Shown here one piece after another: positions 52,757-62,498 of a stretch of 64,000 bases of DNA (its first letter is position 1; each line of letters opens with the position of its first letter). Made by a program: the position numbers and the translations under genes. Where the stretch lies: NCBI RefSeq assembly GCF_004078635.1, contig NZ_RZNB01000001.1:620001-684000 (forward strand), in the 5' to 3' direction. The stretch comes from Labedella phragmitis. Lineage in GTDB: Bacteria; Actinomycetota; Actinomycetes; Actinomycetales; Microbacteriaceae. Below the pieces are notes generated by a model. It saw nothing but the letters and a program-made list of their open reading frames with translations, was not told the origin of the DNA and did not search any database.

Positions 52757-54186
52757 CGGGCGGGACCCCGGTGGGCGTGCTCGTGATCGGTGCCGGTCCC
52801 GCCGGACTCGCGGCGGCCGAAGCCGCCCTCGACGCGGGCGCCCGGGTCACGCTCCTCGACGCCTCCGACGCGACGGGTGGCCAGTACTGGCGTCACCTGC
52901 CGGAGGAGCGCGCGGGCGAGCACGAGGCGAGACTGCACCACGGCTTCGCGCGCTACGAGAGGCTGCGGGACCGCGTCGTCGGGGACGCGGCGTGCACGGT
53001 GCTGCTCGGATCCGCGGTGTGGTCGGTCGAGCGCTCCGCGGCCGCGGGAAGCGGCTTCACGGTCAATGTGGCGACGGGTCGGGTCGATGCGGCCCGGGCC
53101 GCGATGTCGGCCCTCGAACCCGAGGCGATCGTGCTCGCGACCGGAGCCCACGACCGCACCCTCCCGTTCCCGGGCTGGGAGCTGCCCGGCGTGTTCACGG
53201 GCGGGGCCGCTCAGGCCCTGGCGAAGGGCGAACGCGTGCGCGTCGGTGAGCGCGTCGTCGTCGCGGGAGCCGGACCCTTCCTGCTGCCCGTCGCCGAATC
53301 GGTGGCCGAGTCGGGCGCGCGGGTGATCGAGGTCGTCGAGGCGAACCGTCTCGGGCGGATCGTCCGCGGGTGGGCGCCGAAGCCCTGGCGGTTGCTCGGA
53401 GCACGCGCGAAGGTCGGCGAACTCGTAGGCTACGTCTCCGGATTCCTCCGCCATCGCATCCCGTACCGGATGGGAGCCGCCGTCGTCGCCGCCCACGGGA
53501 CCGATCGCGTCGAAGCCGTGACGATCGCTCGTCTCGACACCGACTGGCGGCCGATCCCGGGCACCGAGCGACGCGTCGCGGTGGATGCCGTCTGCGTCAG
53601 CCACGACTTCACCCCGCGACTCGAGCTCGCGATCGCGGCGGGGTGTGCCCTCGACGAGCGCCGCTTCGTCGTCGTCGACGACTCCCAGGAGACGACCGTG
53701 CCGCACGTCTTCGCCGCGGGGGAGATCACGGGCATCGGCGGTGTCGACCTCGCGATGGCGGAGGGCGCCGTCGCCGGAGCCGCCGCCGCCGGCCGGACTC
53801 CGAGCCGGAACGCCGTCCGCCGTCGCCGCGTCTTCTCCGACTTCGCCGGGCGCATCAGCGCGGCGCACGGCATCCGCTCCGGTTGGCACCACTGGCTGCA
53901 CGACGACACGATCGTCTGCCGCTGCGAAGAGGTGGGCTACGGGCGGCTCTGCTCGACGGCGGCCTCGACGGACGCCGAGGGGCTCCGTTCGCTCAAGCTC
54001 AGCACACGCGCCGGCCTCGGCATCTGCCAGGGCCGCATCTGCGGTCGGACCGTGGAGGAGCTGCTCGTCGCGGCCTCACCAGGGGACCGCTTCCTCGACT
54101 CGGTCAGCACCGACCGCCGCCCGATCGTCGCGCCCCAGCGGCTCGGCGATCTCGCGTCGCTCGGTGACGGCCCCGAATCCCCGTGA
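52753..54186 (+). CDS. FAD/NAD(P)-binding alpha subunit of the D-hydroxyproline dehydrogenase
   Basis: 477 residues from GTG. Dinucleotide loop VLVIGAGPAGLAAAEAAL, TGGQYWR, a second loop VVVAGAGPFLLPVA and ATGAHDRTLPFPGW define the HcnB/SoxA-like fold. The C-terminus has CRCEE and GICQGRICG, a BFD-like [2Fe-2S] site. It is the electron-acceptor-side subunit of the complex. Confidence 0.87.
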   Translation: MTGGTPVGVLVIGAGPAGLAAAEAALDAGARVTLLDASDATGGQYWRHLPEERAGEHEARLHHGFARYERLRDRVVGDAACTVLLGSAVWSVERSAAAGSGFTVNVATGRVDAARAAMSALEPEAIVLATGAHDRTLPFPGWELPGVFTGGAAQALAKGERVRVGERVVVAGAGPFLLPVAESVAESGARVIEVVEANRLGRIVRGWAPKPWRLLGARAKVGELVGYVSGFLRHRIPYRMGAAVVAAHGTDRVEAVTIARLDTDWRPIPGTERRVAVDAVCVSHDFTPRLELAIAAGCALDERRFVVVDDSQETTVPHVFAAGEITGIGGVDLAMAEGAVAGAAAAGRTPSRNAVRRRRVFSDFAGRISAAHGIRSGWHHWLHDDTIVCRCEEVGYGRLCSTAASTDAEGLRSLKLSTRAGLGICQGRICGRTVEELLVAASPGDRFLDSVSTDRRPIVAPQRLGDLASLGDGPESP

Positions 54187-54209
54187 CACCCCGAAAGGAC
54201 ACGAACACC

Positions 54210-55136
54210 ATGGAACCCCGAAGCATCCTCGGCGGCGTCATCGTCGCCACAGCTCTCCCGTACAAGGAGGACTCCTCCGCTCCCGCCGGCCTCGCCGTCG
54301 ACTATGACCGCTTCGCCGAGCACTGCGATTGGCTCGTCTCGAACGGGTGCGACGGCGTCGGCCCGAACGGCTCGCTCGGCGAGTACTCGTCGCTCACCGA
54401 CGCCGAGCGCCGTCGCGTCATCCAGGTGGCGGTCGAGGCGGTCGGCGACCGCGGCATCGTGGTGGCCGGCGTGCACGGCCCCGGATCCCACCAGGCGAAG
54501 CACTGGGCGGAGCTCGCGGCGGAGGACGGCGCGAAGGGCGTCCTGTCTCTGCCGCCGACGATGTACCGCGCGAGCCGTTCGCAAGTCATCGACCACTACA
54601 CCGCGATCTCCGAGGTGGGCCTGCCGATCATGGCCTACAACAACCCCATCGACACCAAGGTCGACCTCGTGCCGGACCTCGTCGCCGAGCTCGCCCAGAT
54701 CGAGAACGTCGTCGCCATCAAGGAGTTCTCCGGCGACGTCCGCCGCGCGTTCGAGATCTCCGAGCTGTGCGACATCGACATCATCGCGGGAGCGGACGAC
54801 GTCGTGTTCGAGCTGCTGCTCGACGGAGCCGTCGGCTGGTTCGCTGGCTTCCCCAACGCGTTCCCCGCCGAGTCCGTCGAGATCTACAACCTCGTGCGCT
54901 CCGGTCGCATCGACGAGGCGCGTGAGCTGTACAAGGCCCTCGTCGCGATCTTCCGCTGGGACTCGCGCACCGAATTCGTGCAGGCGATCAAGCTCAGCAT
55001 GGAGATGGTCGGCCGATACGGCGGACCGTCGCGTCCCCCGCGCGGCCCGCTCACGCCGGAGCACGAGGCCGGGGTCCGCGCCGACATGCAGCGCGCGATC
55101 GACTACCTCGCCGCGCGTCAGCCGGCGCTCGTCTGA
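54210..55136 (+). CDS. DapA-family lyase, probable 1-pyrroline-4-hydroxy-2-carboxylate deaminase
   Basis: 308 residues from ATG with AAAGGA 12 bases upstream; a GTG at 54183 overlapping the previous stop is an alternative. TIM barrel with GPNGSLGEYSSLT (DHDPS-like GTTGE loop), the catalytic Tyr in YNNPIDT and the Schiff-base Lys171 in VAIKEFSGD. In hydroxyproline clusters this family deaminates and dehydrates the pyrroline to 2-ketoglutarate semialdehyde. Confidence 0.85.
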   Translation: MEPRSILGGVIVATALPYKEDSSAPAGLAVDYDRFAEHCDWLVSNGCDGVGPNGSLGEYSSLTDAERRRVIQVAVEAVGDRGIVVAGVHGPGSHQAKHWAELAAEDGAKGVLSLPPTMYRASRSQVIDHYTAISEVGLPIMAYNNPIDTKVDLVPDLVAELAQIENVVAIKEFSGDVRRAFEISELCDIDIIAGADDVVFELLLDGAVGWFAGFPNAFPAESVEIYNLVRSGRIDEARELYKALVAIFRWDSRTEFVQAIKLSMEMVGRYGGPSRPPRGPLTPEHEAGVRADMQRAIDYLAARQPALV

Positions 55137-55137
55137 C

Positions 55138-56139
55138 ATGCGGTCGTCCCGGCTCTACACGGCGGTCGATTCGCACACCGAGGGCATGCCGACGCGCGTC
55201 GTCACAGGCGGCGTCGGCGTGATCCCCGGCGCGACGATGAACGAACGCCGGTTGTACTTCATCGAGCACCTCGACCACATCCGGAAGCTGCTCGTGAACG
55301 AGCCGCGCGGCCATGCCGCGATGAGCGGTGCGATCCTGCAGCCGCCCACGCGACCGGACGCCGACGTCGGTGTCCTCTTCATCGAGGTCTCGGGCTGCCT
55401 GCCGATGTGCGGGCACGGCACGATCGGGGTCGCGACGGTGCTCGTCGAGACGGGTATGGTCGAGGTCGTCGAGCCGGTCACCGAGATCCGCATCGACACC
55501 CCGGCGGGGCTCGTGACCGCCCGAGTGGCGGTGACGGACGGGCACGCCGATTCGGTGACGATCGAGAACGTGCCGTCGTTCCCGGTGCGCCTCGACGCCG
55601 AGATCGAGGTCGATGGGCTCGGCACCGTGCCGTACAGTCTCGCGTTCGGAGGCAACTTCTACGCGATGGTCGACCTCGACGCCGTCGGGCTCCCCTTCGA
55701 CCGTTCGCACCAGCAGGAGATCCTGTCCGCCGGCCTCGCGATCATGGCGGCGATCAACGAGAAGGACCCGCCGGCCCACCCCACGATCGACGGCGTCGAC
55801 CACTGCCACCACGTGGAGTTCATCGCGCCGGGCTCCGACGCCGTGCACTCTCGCCATGCGATGGCGATCCACCCGGGCTGGTTCGACCGGTCGCCCTGCG
55901 GCACCGGCACGTCCGCACGCATGGCCGAGCTGTGGGCCCGCGGCGAGCTGCCACTCGACCGGGACTTCCGCAACGACTCGTTCATCGGGTCGACCTTCAT
56001 CGGTCGGCTCGTGCGCGAGACCGAGATCGCGGGGATACCCGCCGTCGTCCCGACCATCACGGGCCGCGCTTGGGTGACGGGCATCGGACAGTACATGCTC
56101 GATCCGTCCGACCCGTTCCCGCAGGGCTTCGAGTTCTGA
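55138..56139 (+). CDS. 4-hydroxyproline 2-epimerase (proline racemase family)
   Basis: 333 residues. The two catalytic cysteines are present: Cys91 in PMCGHGTIG and Cys254 in SPCGTGTSARMA, so it is a two-base racemase/epimerase rather than the Cys/Thr dehydratase. AVDSHTEGMPTRVV begins the family. It interconverts trans-4-hydroxy-L-proline and cis-4-hydroxy-D-proline, the substrate of the dehydrogenase encoded upstream. Confidence 0.92.
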   Translation: MRSSRLYTAVDSHTEGMPTRVVTGGVGVIPGATMNERRLYFIEHLDHIRKLLVNEPRGHAAMSGAILQPPTRPDADVGVLFIEVSGCLPMCGHGTIGVATVLVETGMVEVVEPVTEIRIDTPAGLVTARVAVTDGHADSVTIENVPSFPVRLDAEIEVDGLGTVPYSLAFGGNFYAMVDLDAVGLPFDRSHQQEILSAGLAIMAAINEKDPPAHPTIDGVDHCHHVEFIAPGSDAVHSRHAMAIHPGWFDRSPCGTGTSARMAELWARGELPLDRDFRNDSFIGSTFIGRLVRETEIAGIPAVVPTITGRAWVTGIGQYMLDPSDPFPQGFEF

Positions 56140-56162
56140 TCATCGCCACACCTGGAGGACCC

Positions 56163-57680
56163 ATGAACGACACCTCACCGGACGAACTCGCCGGCATCAT
56201 CGGTACCGCGGCCGAGGCCGCCCCGATCCTCGCCGCGACGGCTCCCCGCGAACGTGCTGCGGCACTCGTCGCCGCAGCCGATGCGCTCGACGCGGCGGTC
56301 GACCGACTCGTCCCGATCGCGATGCGTGAGACCGGACTGGCCGAGGCCCGTCTTCGGGGCGAGTCGAAGCGGACGAGCGTGCAGTTGCGCTTGTTCGCAG
56401 AGGTCGTGGCCGACGGGGCGTTCCTCGACGTGCGCATCGACGACGCCGACCCGGACTTCGTGCTCGGGCCGCGCCCCGAGCTGCGGCGCGTCCTCGCGCC
56501 GGTCGGCCCCGTGCTCAACTTCGCGGCGAGCAACTTCCCGTTCGCCTTCTCCGTCGCCGGCGGTGACACCGCAGCCGCCCTCGCGGCCGGTTCGCCCGTC
56601 GTGGTCAAGGCGCACGAGGGTCATCCGGAACTCTCCAGGCGGACGGGCGACATCGTCGCGGACGCACTCACGACCGCCGGTCTCCCCGTCGGAACCCTCT
56701 CAGTGATCTTCGGCCGCGAGGTCGGTGTGACGGCGCTCCGCGATCCACGCATCGCTGCAGCCGCATTCACCGGGTCGACGCGCGGCGGGATCGCCCTCGC
56801 CGCGATCGCGTCGTCCCGCCCGAACCCCATCCCCTTCTTCGGGGAACTCGGGAGTGTGAATCCCGTCTTCGTCACGCCGGCCGCGGCCGACGCGGGGCTC
56901 GACGCCCTCTCCGAGGCCTTCGTCGCGAGCGTGAGCGGATCGGCCGGGCAATTGTGCACGAAATCCGGCTTCCTCTTCGTGCCGCGCGGCGCCGACGTGC
57001 CGGTCGCGGAGTCGGCGGGGAGTATCGGCGAGCACCGGATGCTCTACGCGGGAATCGCCGAGGGCTTCCGCACGCGCCGCGAGGAGATCCTCGGGACGAA
57101 CGGCGTCGAGTCGCTCGTCGACGGCGAGGTGCGCGAGGAGGACGACGGAGACGTGTGGGTGCGCCCGACCTTCGCCCGGACCGACGTCGCGACGTTGCGG
57201 CGCGAGCGCGAGCGCGTGCTCGATGAGGCGTTCGGGCCGCTCTCCATCGTCGTCGACTACGACGACCCCGCCGAACTGCCGGCGCTCGTCGCCGAGTTCT
57301 TCCCCGGTAATCTCACGGGCACGATCCAGACGGCCCCGGACGAGGATCCGGCGGGCTACGCGGCGCTCGCCGCGGCGATCGCGGCGCACTCGGGTCGCGT
57401 GATCGTCGACGGCTGGCCGACGGGCGTCGCCGTGACGCCCGCGATGACCCACGGCGGTCCGTTCCCCGCGACCGTCGGGGGAGGGGGGACGTCCGTCGGC
57501 ACGGCCGCCGTCTCGCGCTTCCTCCGCCCCGTGACCTACCAGGACGCTCCGCAGGCGATCCTCCCGCCGGCGCTGCGCGACGACAACCCGTGGGGCGTGC
57601 CGCAGAAGCGCTCTCCCGCCGGCGAATCGTCGACGTGGGGGTCGCTCTCGAGCGCGCGGGGGCAGGGGGTGGGCGCGTGA
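56163..57680 (+). CDS. Aldehyde dehydrogenase, probable 2-ketoglutarate semialdehyde dehydrogenase
   Basis: 505 residues; GGAGG 5 bases before the ATG. ALDH fold with FAASNFPFAFSVAGGDTAAAL (cofactor entry), GSTRGG, the catalytic Glu in FFGELGSVNPVFV and Cys in SAGQLCTKSG. This subgroup completes hydroxyproline degradation to 2-ketoglutarate. It overlaps the next small gene by 4 bp. Confidence 0.9.
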   Translation: MNDTSPDELAGIIGTAAEAAPILAATAPRERAAALVAAADALDAAVDRLVPIAMRETGLAEARLRGESKRTSVQLRLFAEVVADGAFLDVRIDDADPDFVLGPRPELRRVLAPVGPVLNFAASNFPFAFSVAGGDTAAALAAGSPVVVKAHEGHPELSRRTGDIVADALTTAGLPVGTLSVIFGREVGVTALRDPRIAAAAFTGSTRGGIALAAIASSRPNPIPFFGELGSVNPVFVTPAAADAGLDALSEAFVASVSGSAGQLCTKSGFLFVPRGADVPVAESAGSIGEHRMLYAGIAEGFRTRREEILGTNGVESLVDGEVREEDDGDVWVRPTFARTDVATLRRERERVLDEAFGPLSIVVDYDDPAELPALVAEFFPGNLTGTIQTAPDEDPAGYAALAAAIAAHSGRVIVDGWPTGVAVTPAMTHGGPFPATVGGGGTSVGTAAVSRFLRPVTYQDAPQAILPPALRDDNPWGVPQKRSPAGESSTWGSLSSARGQGVGA

Positions 57681-57982
57681 TTCGCAGCATCCTGTCTCTC
57701 TACCCGGCACCGGATCGCGTGGCCGACGTCCTGGCGGTCTATCGTGACGCAGACATTCTGCAGTTCTCGCTCGACGAGTCGCGCGCCGTCGCGTCGGAGA
57801 TCTCCGTCGCCGTCGACGGCTCGGGCGAGATGGTCGTCACCGCGCTCTGGCCCGACCCGGACGCCTACCAGGAGTGGCTCGATCATCCGAACCGACGCAA
57901 CGAGCGCCTCGTCGCGATCCTCGAGGGGGTCGAGGTCGGCGCCGCCCGGCTCTACGTCGTGGATCACGCGGTCTCGAGGTAG
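57677..57982 (+). CDS. Small ABM-like alpha/beta-barrel protein
   Basis: 101 residues from GTG. ILSLYPAPDRVADVLAVYRD, VVTALWPDPDAYQEWLDHPNR is the dimeric alpha-beta barrel pattern of antibiotic biosynthesis monooxygenase-like proteins. It is coupled to the aldehyde dehydrogenase gene. Its role is not known; it may clear or isomerise a reactive intermediate. Confidence 0.75.
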   Translation: MIRSILSLYPAPDRVADVLAVYRDADILQFSLDESRAVASEISVAVDGSGEMVVTALWPDPDAYQEWLDHPNRRNERLVAILEGVEVGAARLYVVDHAVSR

Positions 57983-58016
57983 CCGACCGGGCCAGCCCAG
58001 AAACTGCCCCTCGTGC

Positions 58017-58676
58017 TCAGCTCGTCGGGGTGACCGCGTAGGTGAAGGAGCCGGTGTACCGGAAGAGCTCGCCGAGGATCGGGGCCTCGATCCGGACGTC
58101 GACGTGCTGACGGGTCGTGTCGGCATCCTCGACGTGCTCGCGGAGGCGCATGGTCGCGAACGGCGGGAGCGGGATCCGCGCGCGGCCGACGTGCAGGGCG
58201 AGGCCGGTGGACGTCATGTGAAGGGCGCCGGACACGACCGAGAGGCGGATCGCGACGCCGAGCCCTCCGCGCTTGCCCAGTCTGTCGTAGAGCACACCGT
58301 GCCGGACGATCATGGCATCCTGCATGATCCGGGTGCGGCTGCCGAACTCGAAGGTGCGGACGGCTCCGAGCCCGCCGCCCGTGGTCGGGGTGTTGGTGAC
58401 CCGGAACGGCACATCGTGCCCGAGTTCGGGGAAGAGCACGTGCCGCCACGCCATCACGGCCAGTACGGGGCGGAGGAATCGATGTCGCGATCCCGCGACA
58501 CCGTAGACGCCGGATCCCGATCCCACCCTCCCCGCCGGGATCGGACCGAAGTACCGCTGCAGGCGTGGGTCGAGGGACGCGTAATCCGCGCCCAGGACGC
58601 GCTGGTACACCGACTCCCGAGGGTGCGAAGGGGAGCACGCGGCAGCGTCGGATCCGGCGGTGTCCTGCTCGGCCAT
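58017..58676 (-). CDS. DUF4166 domain protein
   Basis: 219 residues. VYQRVLGADYASLDPRLQRYFGP begins the DUF4166 domain, a beta-rich module of unknown role that often follows saccharopine-dehydrogenase or glycosyl-lipid genes. The late MTSTGLALHVGRARIPLP is typical. It converges on the hydroxyproline operon and seems unrelated to it. Confidence 0.8.
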   Translation of the reverse strand: MAEQDTAGSDAAACSPSHPRESVYQRVLGADYASLDPRLQRYFGPIPAGRVGSGSGVYGVAGSRHRFLRPVLAVMAWRHVLFPELGHDVPFRVTNTPTTGGGLGAVRTFEFGSRTRIMQDAMIVRHGVLYDRLGKRGGLGVAIRLSVVSGALHMTSTGLALHVGRARIPLPPFATMRLREHVEDADTTRQHVDVRIEAPILGELFRYTGSFTYAVTPTS

Positions 58677-58818
58677 CGGTCCTCCCGGTCGTCGATTCCA
58701 TTATCGGCGTCCCCCGGCGGACCGTGCGATTCGTGCCGCGTCCTACCGGTCATCGCGACGCATCGGCCGACAGACGAAACGCGTCCGTTACATAAGAGAT
58801 AAACCGCTGTAATGCGAA

Positions 58819-58834
58819 GTGTGACATATTACTG
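58819..58834. promoter_or_regulatory. Shared 16-bp element GTGTGACATATTACTG, copy 2
   Basis: Identical to 51148-51163, 61 bp before the importer lipoprotein start, within the 218-bp gap (58677-58894) after the divergent DUF4166 gene. It ties this importer to the hydroxyproline regulon. Confidence 0.7.
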
Positions 58835-58894
58835 GACAAGCACCACGGCGAGAGTCATCCCGGCATCCCGCTGAAGACCACATGGAGGTAGCAG

Positions 58895-59935
58895 TTGCAC
58901 CAGTCAAAGCTTCGCTCGTGGCGACTCCCCGTCACGGCGTCCGTCGTACTCCTCGGCGCCACGGCGCTCACCGCGTGCAGCGGGGACGGCGGCAGCGCCG
59001 GAGCCGGATCCGAGGACGGCTACGAGATCGCCGTGCTGCTGTCGTCGAGCCAGAACGGCTACAACCAGGCCGTCGCGAAGGGCGTCCAGGAGATGGCCGA
59101 CGAACTCGACGCCGACATCAACCTCACGCTGCTCGACGGCCAGTTCAACGCCGACACCCAGCTCAGTCAGATGGAGACGGCGGGCGTCGGGGACAAGTAC
59201 GACGGCGTCGTCGTGGTTCCGTTCGACGGTCCGGCCCTCGCCGCCGCCTTCCCGCTCGGCAACGGCATCCCCGTCACCTCGGTCCTCAACCCCATCGGTC
59301 CGGACCTGAGCGAGATGGAGCCGCAAGTGGAAGGCGTCGTCTCGACGGTCGCCGTCCCCGCCGGCGAGGCGGCCGCGAAGCAGGCAGAGGACGTCGTCAC
59401 GTATTGCGCCGACCTCGACCCGTGCAAGGTCGTCCTGCTCGTCGGCCAGCTCAACGCGCCCCTGGACGTGACGCGCGAGGAGTCCTACCGCGAGGTCCTC
59501 GAGGCCGAGGACAACATCGAGATCGTCACGACGGTGGAGGGCAACTACGACCCCGACCAGTCCGCGACGACGATCACGAACGTCCTCCAGTCGACCCCCG
59601 ACGTGAACGTCATCCTCTCGAACGCCGACCAGCAGACGAAGGGCGCGCAGATCGCACTCGAGGACGCGGGCATCGACCCGTCGACCGTCTACCTCACCGG
59701 TGGCGGCGGGACGACCGAGTCCATCCAGAACGTGCGCGACGGCATCTGGAAGGCGGACTACATCAACTTCCCCGTCTCCATGGGCGCTGCCGCGATGGAG
59801 CAGCTCTACAACGCCCTCACGGGCGCAGACGTCGAGAGCTACGTGAACGCCGACGAGGTCGGCGAGATCGAGCCGTATGCCACCAAGGAGACGCTCGACG
59901 AGACACCCGACTACGTCGGGGAGTGGGAAGGCTAG
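58895..59935 (+). CDS. ABC importer solute-binding lipoprotein (ribose type)
   Basis: 346 residues from a TTG with TGGAGG 6 bases upstream. Signal peptide with lipobox LTAC. Type I periplasmic-binding fold: IAVLLSSSQNGYNQAVAKGVQEM, DGVVVVPFDGPALAAAF, then ILSNADQQTKGAQIALEDAG. Normally such proteins bind sugars, autoinducers or small polar molecules. The shared element with the hydroxyproline operon suggests an imino-acid or peptide-derived ligand. Confidence 0.88.
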   Translation: MHQSKLRSWRLPVTASVVLLGATALTACSGDGGSAGAGSEDGYEIAVLLSSSQNGYNQAVAKGVQEMADELDADINLTLLDGQFNADTQLSQMETAGVGDKYDGVVVVPFDGPALAAAFPLGNGIPVTSVLNPIGPDLSEMEPQVEGVVSTVAVPAGEAAAKQAEDVVTYCADLDPCKVVLLVGQLNAPLDVTREESYREVLEAEDNIEIVTTVEGNYDPDQSATTITNVLQSTPDVNVILSNADQQTKGAQIALEDAGIDPSTVYLTGGGGTTESIQNVRDGIWKADYINFPVSMGAAAMEQLYNALTGADVESYVNADEVGEIEPYATKETLDETPDYVGEWEG

Positions 59936-59974
59936 GCCCCCACTCCACGCACCCCTCAGGACGGATCGGATCCC

Positions 59975-61495
59975 ATGGACACCAGTACCCCCCTCGTCGA
60001 ACTCTCCGGCGTCTCGAAACGTTTCGGCGGAACGCAGGCGCTCGACACCGTCGACCTCGAGCTGCGCACCGGTGAGGTGCACGCCCTCGTCGGCGAGAAC
60101 GGCGCGGGGAAGTCGACGCTCGGCAAGATCGTGGCGGGGCTCTACGCCCCCGACACGGGCGAGCTGCGCGTCGACGGCGAGCAGGTCTCGAAGTGGGATC
60201 CGGTCCGCGCCCAACGGTCGGGCGTCGTCATGATCGCGCAGGAGCTCTCGCTCGTCGACGACCTCACGGTGCTCGAGAACGTCTTCCTCGGCGTGGAGGC
60301 CAACACCCTCGGCGTCCTCCACCGCAGGGTCGCGGAGTGTTTCGAGACGCTCCGCGCCCTCGCGGACTTCGACCTCGACGCATCGGCGAAGGTCGGCGAC
60401 CTGCGGATCGCGGACCAGCAGAAGGTCGAGATCATGCGGGCGCTCGCTCGTGACGCTCGCGTCATCGTGATGGACGAACCGACGTCGTCCCTCACGGCGC
60501 ACGAGACCGAGCGGCTCCACCGGCTCATCGCGCAACTGCGTGAGCAGGGGAGGAGCATCGTCTACGTCTCGCACTTCCTCGACGCCGTGCTCGAGGTCGC
60601 CGACACCGTGACGATCATGCGCGACGGTCAGCGTGTCCGGACCGGTCCCGTGGCGAACGAGACCAAGGCGACCATGGTCCAGGCGATGCTCGGTCGTGAG
60701 CTCGCGGTGACGTTCCCCGAGCGCCGACCGCGCGCGGACGCCTCGACCGAGCCGCTTCTCGTCGTCGACGGCATCACGACCGAGACCGGCATCGAGGAGG
60801 CGTCGCTCGTCGTGCGTCCCGGAGAGATCGTCGGTCTGCTCGGCCTGGTCGGATCCGGCCGGTCGGAGATCGCGCGGGCGATCGCCGGTGCCGATCCGAT
60901 CACGGCCGGGTCGATCACGTTCCGTGGCGAGAAGTGCCGCCGGTGGACCACGCGTCGTGCCATCGCGAGCGGACTGGTCATGGTTCCGGAGGACCGTCAC
61001 GCGCAAGGCCTCATCCTCCAGCGCAGCGTGCGCGAGAACATCTCCTTGGCCTTCCTCGACCGGTTCGCGACCGCCGGCGTCATCCGGCCGGCCGCGGAGA
61101 AGAAGGAGGCCGGCGCGCTCGCCGAGGCGCTCAGCATGCGACCGCCGCGTATCGGTCTCGACATCGGCGGTCTGTCCGGCGGCAACCAGCAGAAGGCGCT
61201 ACTCGCGAAGTGGCTCGTGGGCGACCCGGCCTTCGTGATCCTCGACGAGCCCACACGCGGCGTCGACATCGGAGCGAAAGCGACGATCTACCAACTCGTC
61301 GCGGACCTCGCCGACCGCGGCGTCGGTGTGCTCCTCATCTCGTCCGAGCACGAGGAGGTGCTCGCACTCAGCAGCCGGGCGTACACGGTGAGCAACGGAC
61401 GCATCGCGGGAGAGGTCGATCCCGCCGTCTTCGGCGTGAGCGACCTGCTCGCCCATCTCTTCTCAGTCGAACAGGAAATCGGAGCCATCGCATGA
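59975..61495 (+). CDS. ABC importer ATPase with two nucleotide-binding domains (RbsA type)
   Basis: 506 residues. First domain: Walker A GENGAGKSTL near 42, degenerate signature (LRIADQQKVEIMRAL), Walker B VIVMDEPTSSL. Second domain: GLVGSGRSEIARA, signature LSGGNQQKALLAKWL, FVILDEPTRGVD. As usual in this family only the second site has a full signature while the first keeps the better Walker A. Overlaps the permease gene by 4 bp. Confidence 0.93.
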   Translation: MDTSTPLVELSGVSKRFGGTQALDTVDLELRTGEVHALVGENGAGKSTLGKIVAGLYAPDTGELRVDGEQVSKWDPVRAQRSGVVMIAQELSLVDDLTVLENVFLGVEANTLGVLHRRVAECFETLRALADFDLDASAKVGDLRIADQQKVEIMRALARDARVIVMDEPTSSLTAHETERLHRLIAQLREQGRSIVYVSHFLDAVLEVADTVTIMRDGQRVRTGPVANETKATMVQAMLGRELAVTFPERRPRADASTEPLLVVDGITTETGIEEASLVVRPGEIVGLLGLVGSGRSEIARAIAGADPITAGSITFRGEKCRRWTTRRAIASGLVMVPEDRHAQGLILQRSVRENISLAFLDRFATAGVIRPAAEKKEAGALAEALSMRPPRIGLDIGGLSGGNQQKALLAKWLVGDPAFVILDEPTRGVDIGAKATIYQLVADLADRGVGVLLISSEHEEVLALSSRAYTVSNGRIAGEVDPAVFGVSDLLAHLFSVEQEIGAIA

Positions 61496-62469
61496 CCAGC
61501 ACCACCGCCCGCACCACAGCGCCGCGGATCACGCCGGCCAAGGCCCTCGCGTTCCTCCGCGACTACGCGGTGCTGATCCTCCTCGCCGCGCTCCTCATCG
61601 TGCTCGCGATCGCGAGCCCGTCGTTCTTCACGTTCGCGAACCTCGTCAACATCGTGAACCAGAACACCCCCCTCGCCCTCATCGCCGTCGCCGGCACGTT
61701 CGTGATCATCTCCGGCTCGTTCGACCTCTCGACGGCCGCGATCTACGCCGTCGGCAGCGTCGCCGCCGCGTGGGTCGCCATGGAGACCGGCAACGTCGTG
61801 CTCGGTCTGCTCGCACCGCCCGTCATCGGACTCGCACTCGGTGTGTTCAACGGCCTCGCCGTGACCGTCCTCCGCGTGCACTCGTTCCTCGCGACGCTCG
61901 CGTCGAGCCTCATCTTCCAGGCGATCGCCGTGCTGATCACGGGCGGGGCGCTCATCCAGGTCTCGCTCGACGGCTTCTCGGAACTCGGCCGCGGTCGCAT
62001 CGGCGGCGTCTTCTACACCGTCGTCATCCTCATCGTCTTCGTCGCGATCATGTGGTTCGTGCTCAAGGGCACGGTCTTCGGCCGCCACGTCTTCGCCGTC
62101 GGCGGCAACCCCGACGCCGCCCAGTTGTCCGGTGTGCGCGTCGACCGCACGCGTGTCATGGTCTTCGCCCTCAGCGGGCTCGCGGCCGGCATGGCTGCGG
62201 CCATCGGTGTCTCACGCATCGCGTCGGGACAGCCGCAGGCCGGTGCCGGGCTCGAGTTCGACGCGATCGCCGCGATCATCCTCGGCGGCACGAGCATCTA
62301 CGGCGGCGTCGGCGCCGTGTGGCGCTCCGTCGCGGGCGTCTTCCTCATCGCCCTCATCGGCAACGGCTTCGACATCCTCGGGTTCAACCCGCAGATCAAG
62401 GACCTCGTGACGGGCGCCATCATCCTCGCGGCCGTCGGCCTCGCCGCTGCCGGCATCAAGCGTCGCTGA
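61492..62469 (+). CDS. ABC importer permease (RbsC type)
   Basis: 325 residues, eight to ten membrane helices, with NIVNQNTPLALIAVAGTFVI, SGSFDLSTAAIYAVG and GGNPDAAQLSGVRVDRTRV, the ribose-permease signatures. FDAIAAIILGGTSIYGGVGAV is the ATPase-contact region. A hydantoinase gene follows 29 bp on in the same operon. Confidence 0.92.
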   Translation: MTSTTARTTAPRITPAKALAFLRDYAVLILLAALLIVLAIASPSFFTFANLVNIVNQNTPLALIAVAGTFVIISGSFDLSTAAIYAVGSVAAAWVAMETGNVVLGLLAPPVIGLALGVFNGLAVTVLRVHSFLATLASSLIFQAIAVLITGGALIQVSLDGFSELGRGRIGGVFYTVVILIVFVAIMWFVLKGTVFGRHVFAVGGNPDAAQLSGVRVDRTRVMVFALSGLAAGMAAAIGVSRIASGQPQAGAGLEFDAIAAIILGGTSIYGGVGAVWRSVAGVFLIALIGNGFDILGFNPQIKDLVTGAIILAAVGLAAAGIKRR

Positions 62470-62498
62470 CCCGCATCTCCCCCTCGAAAGGACCCACC

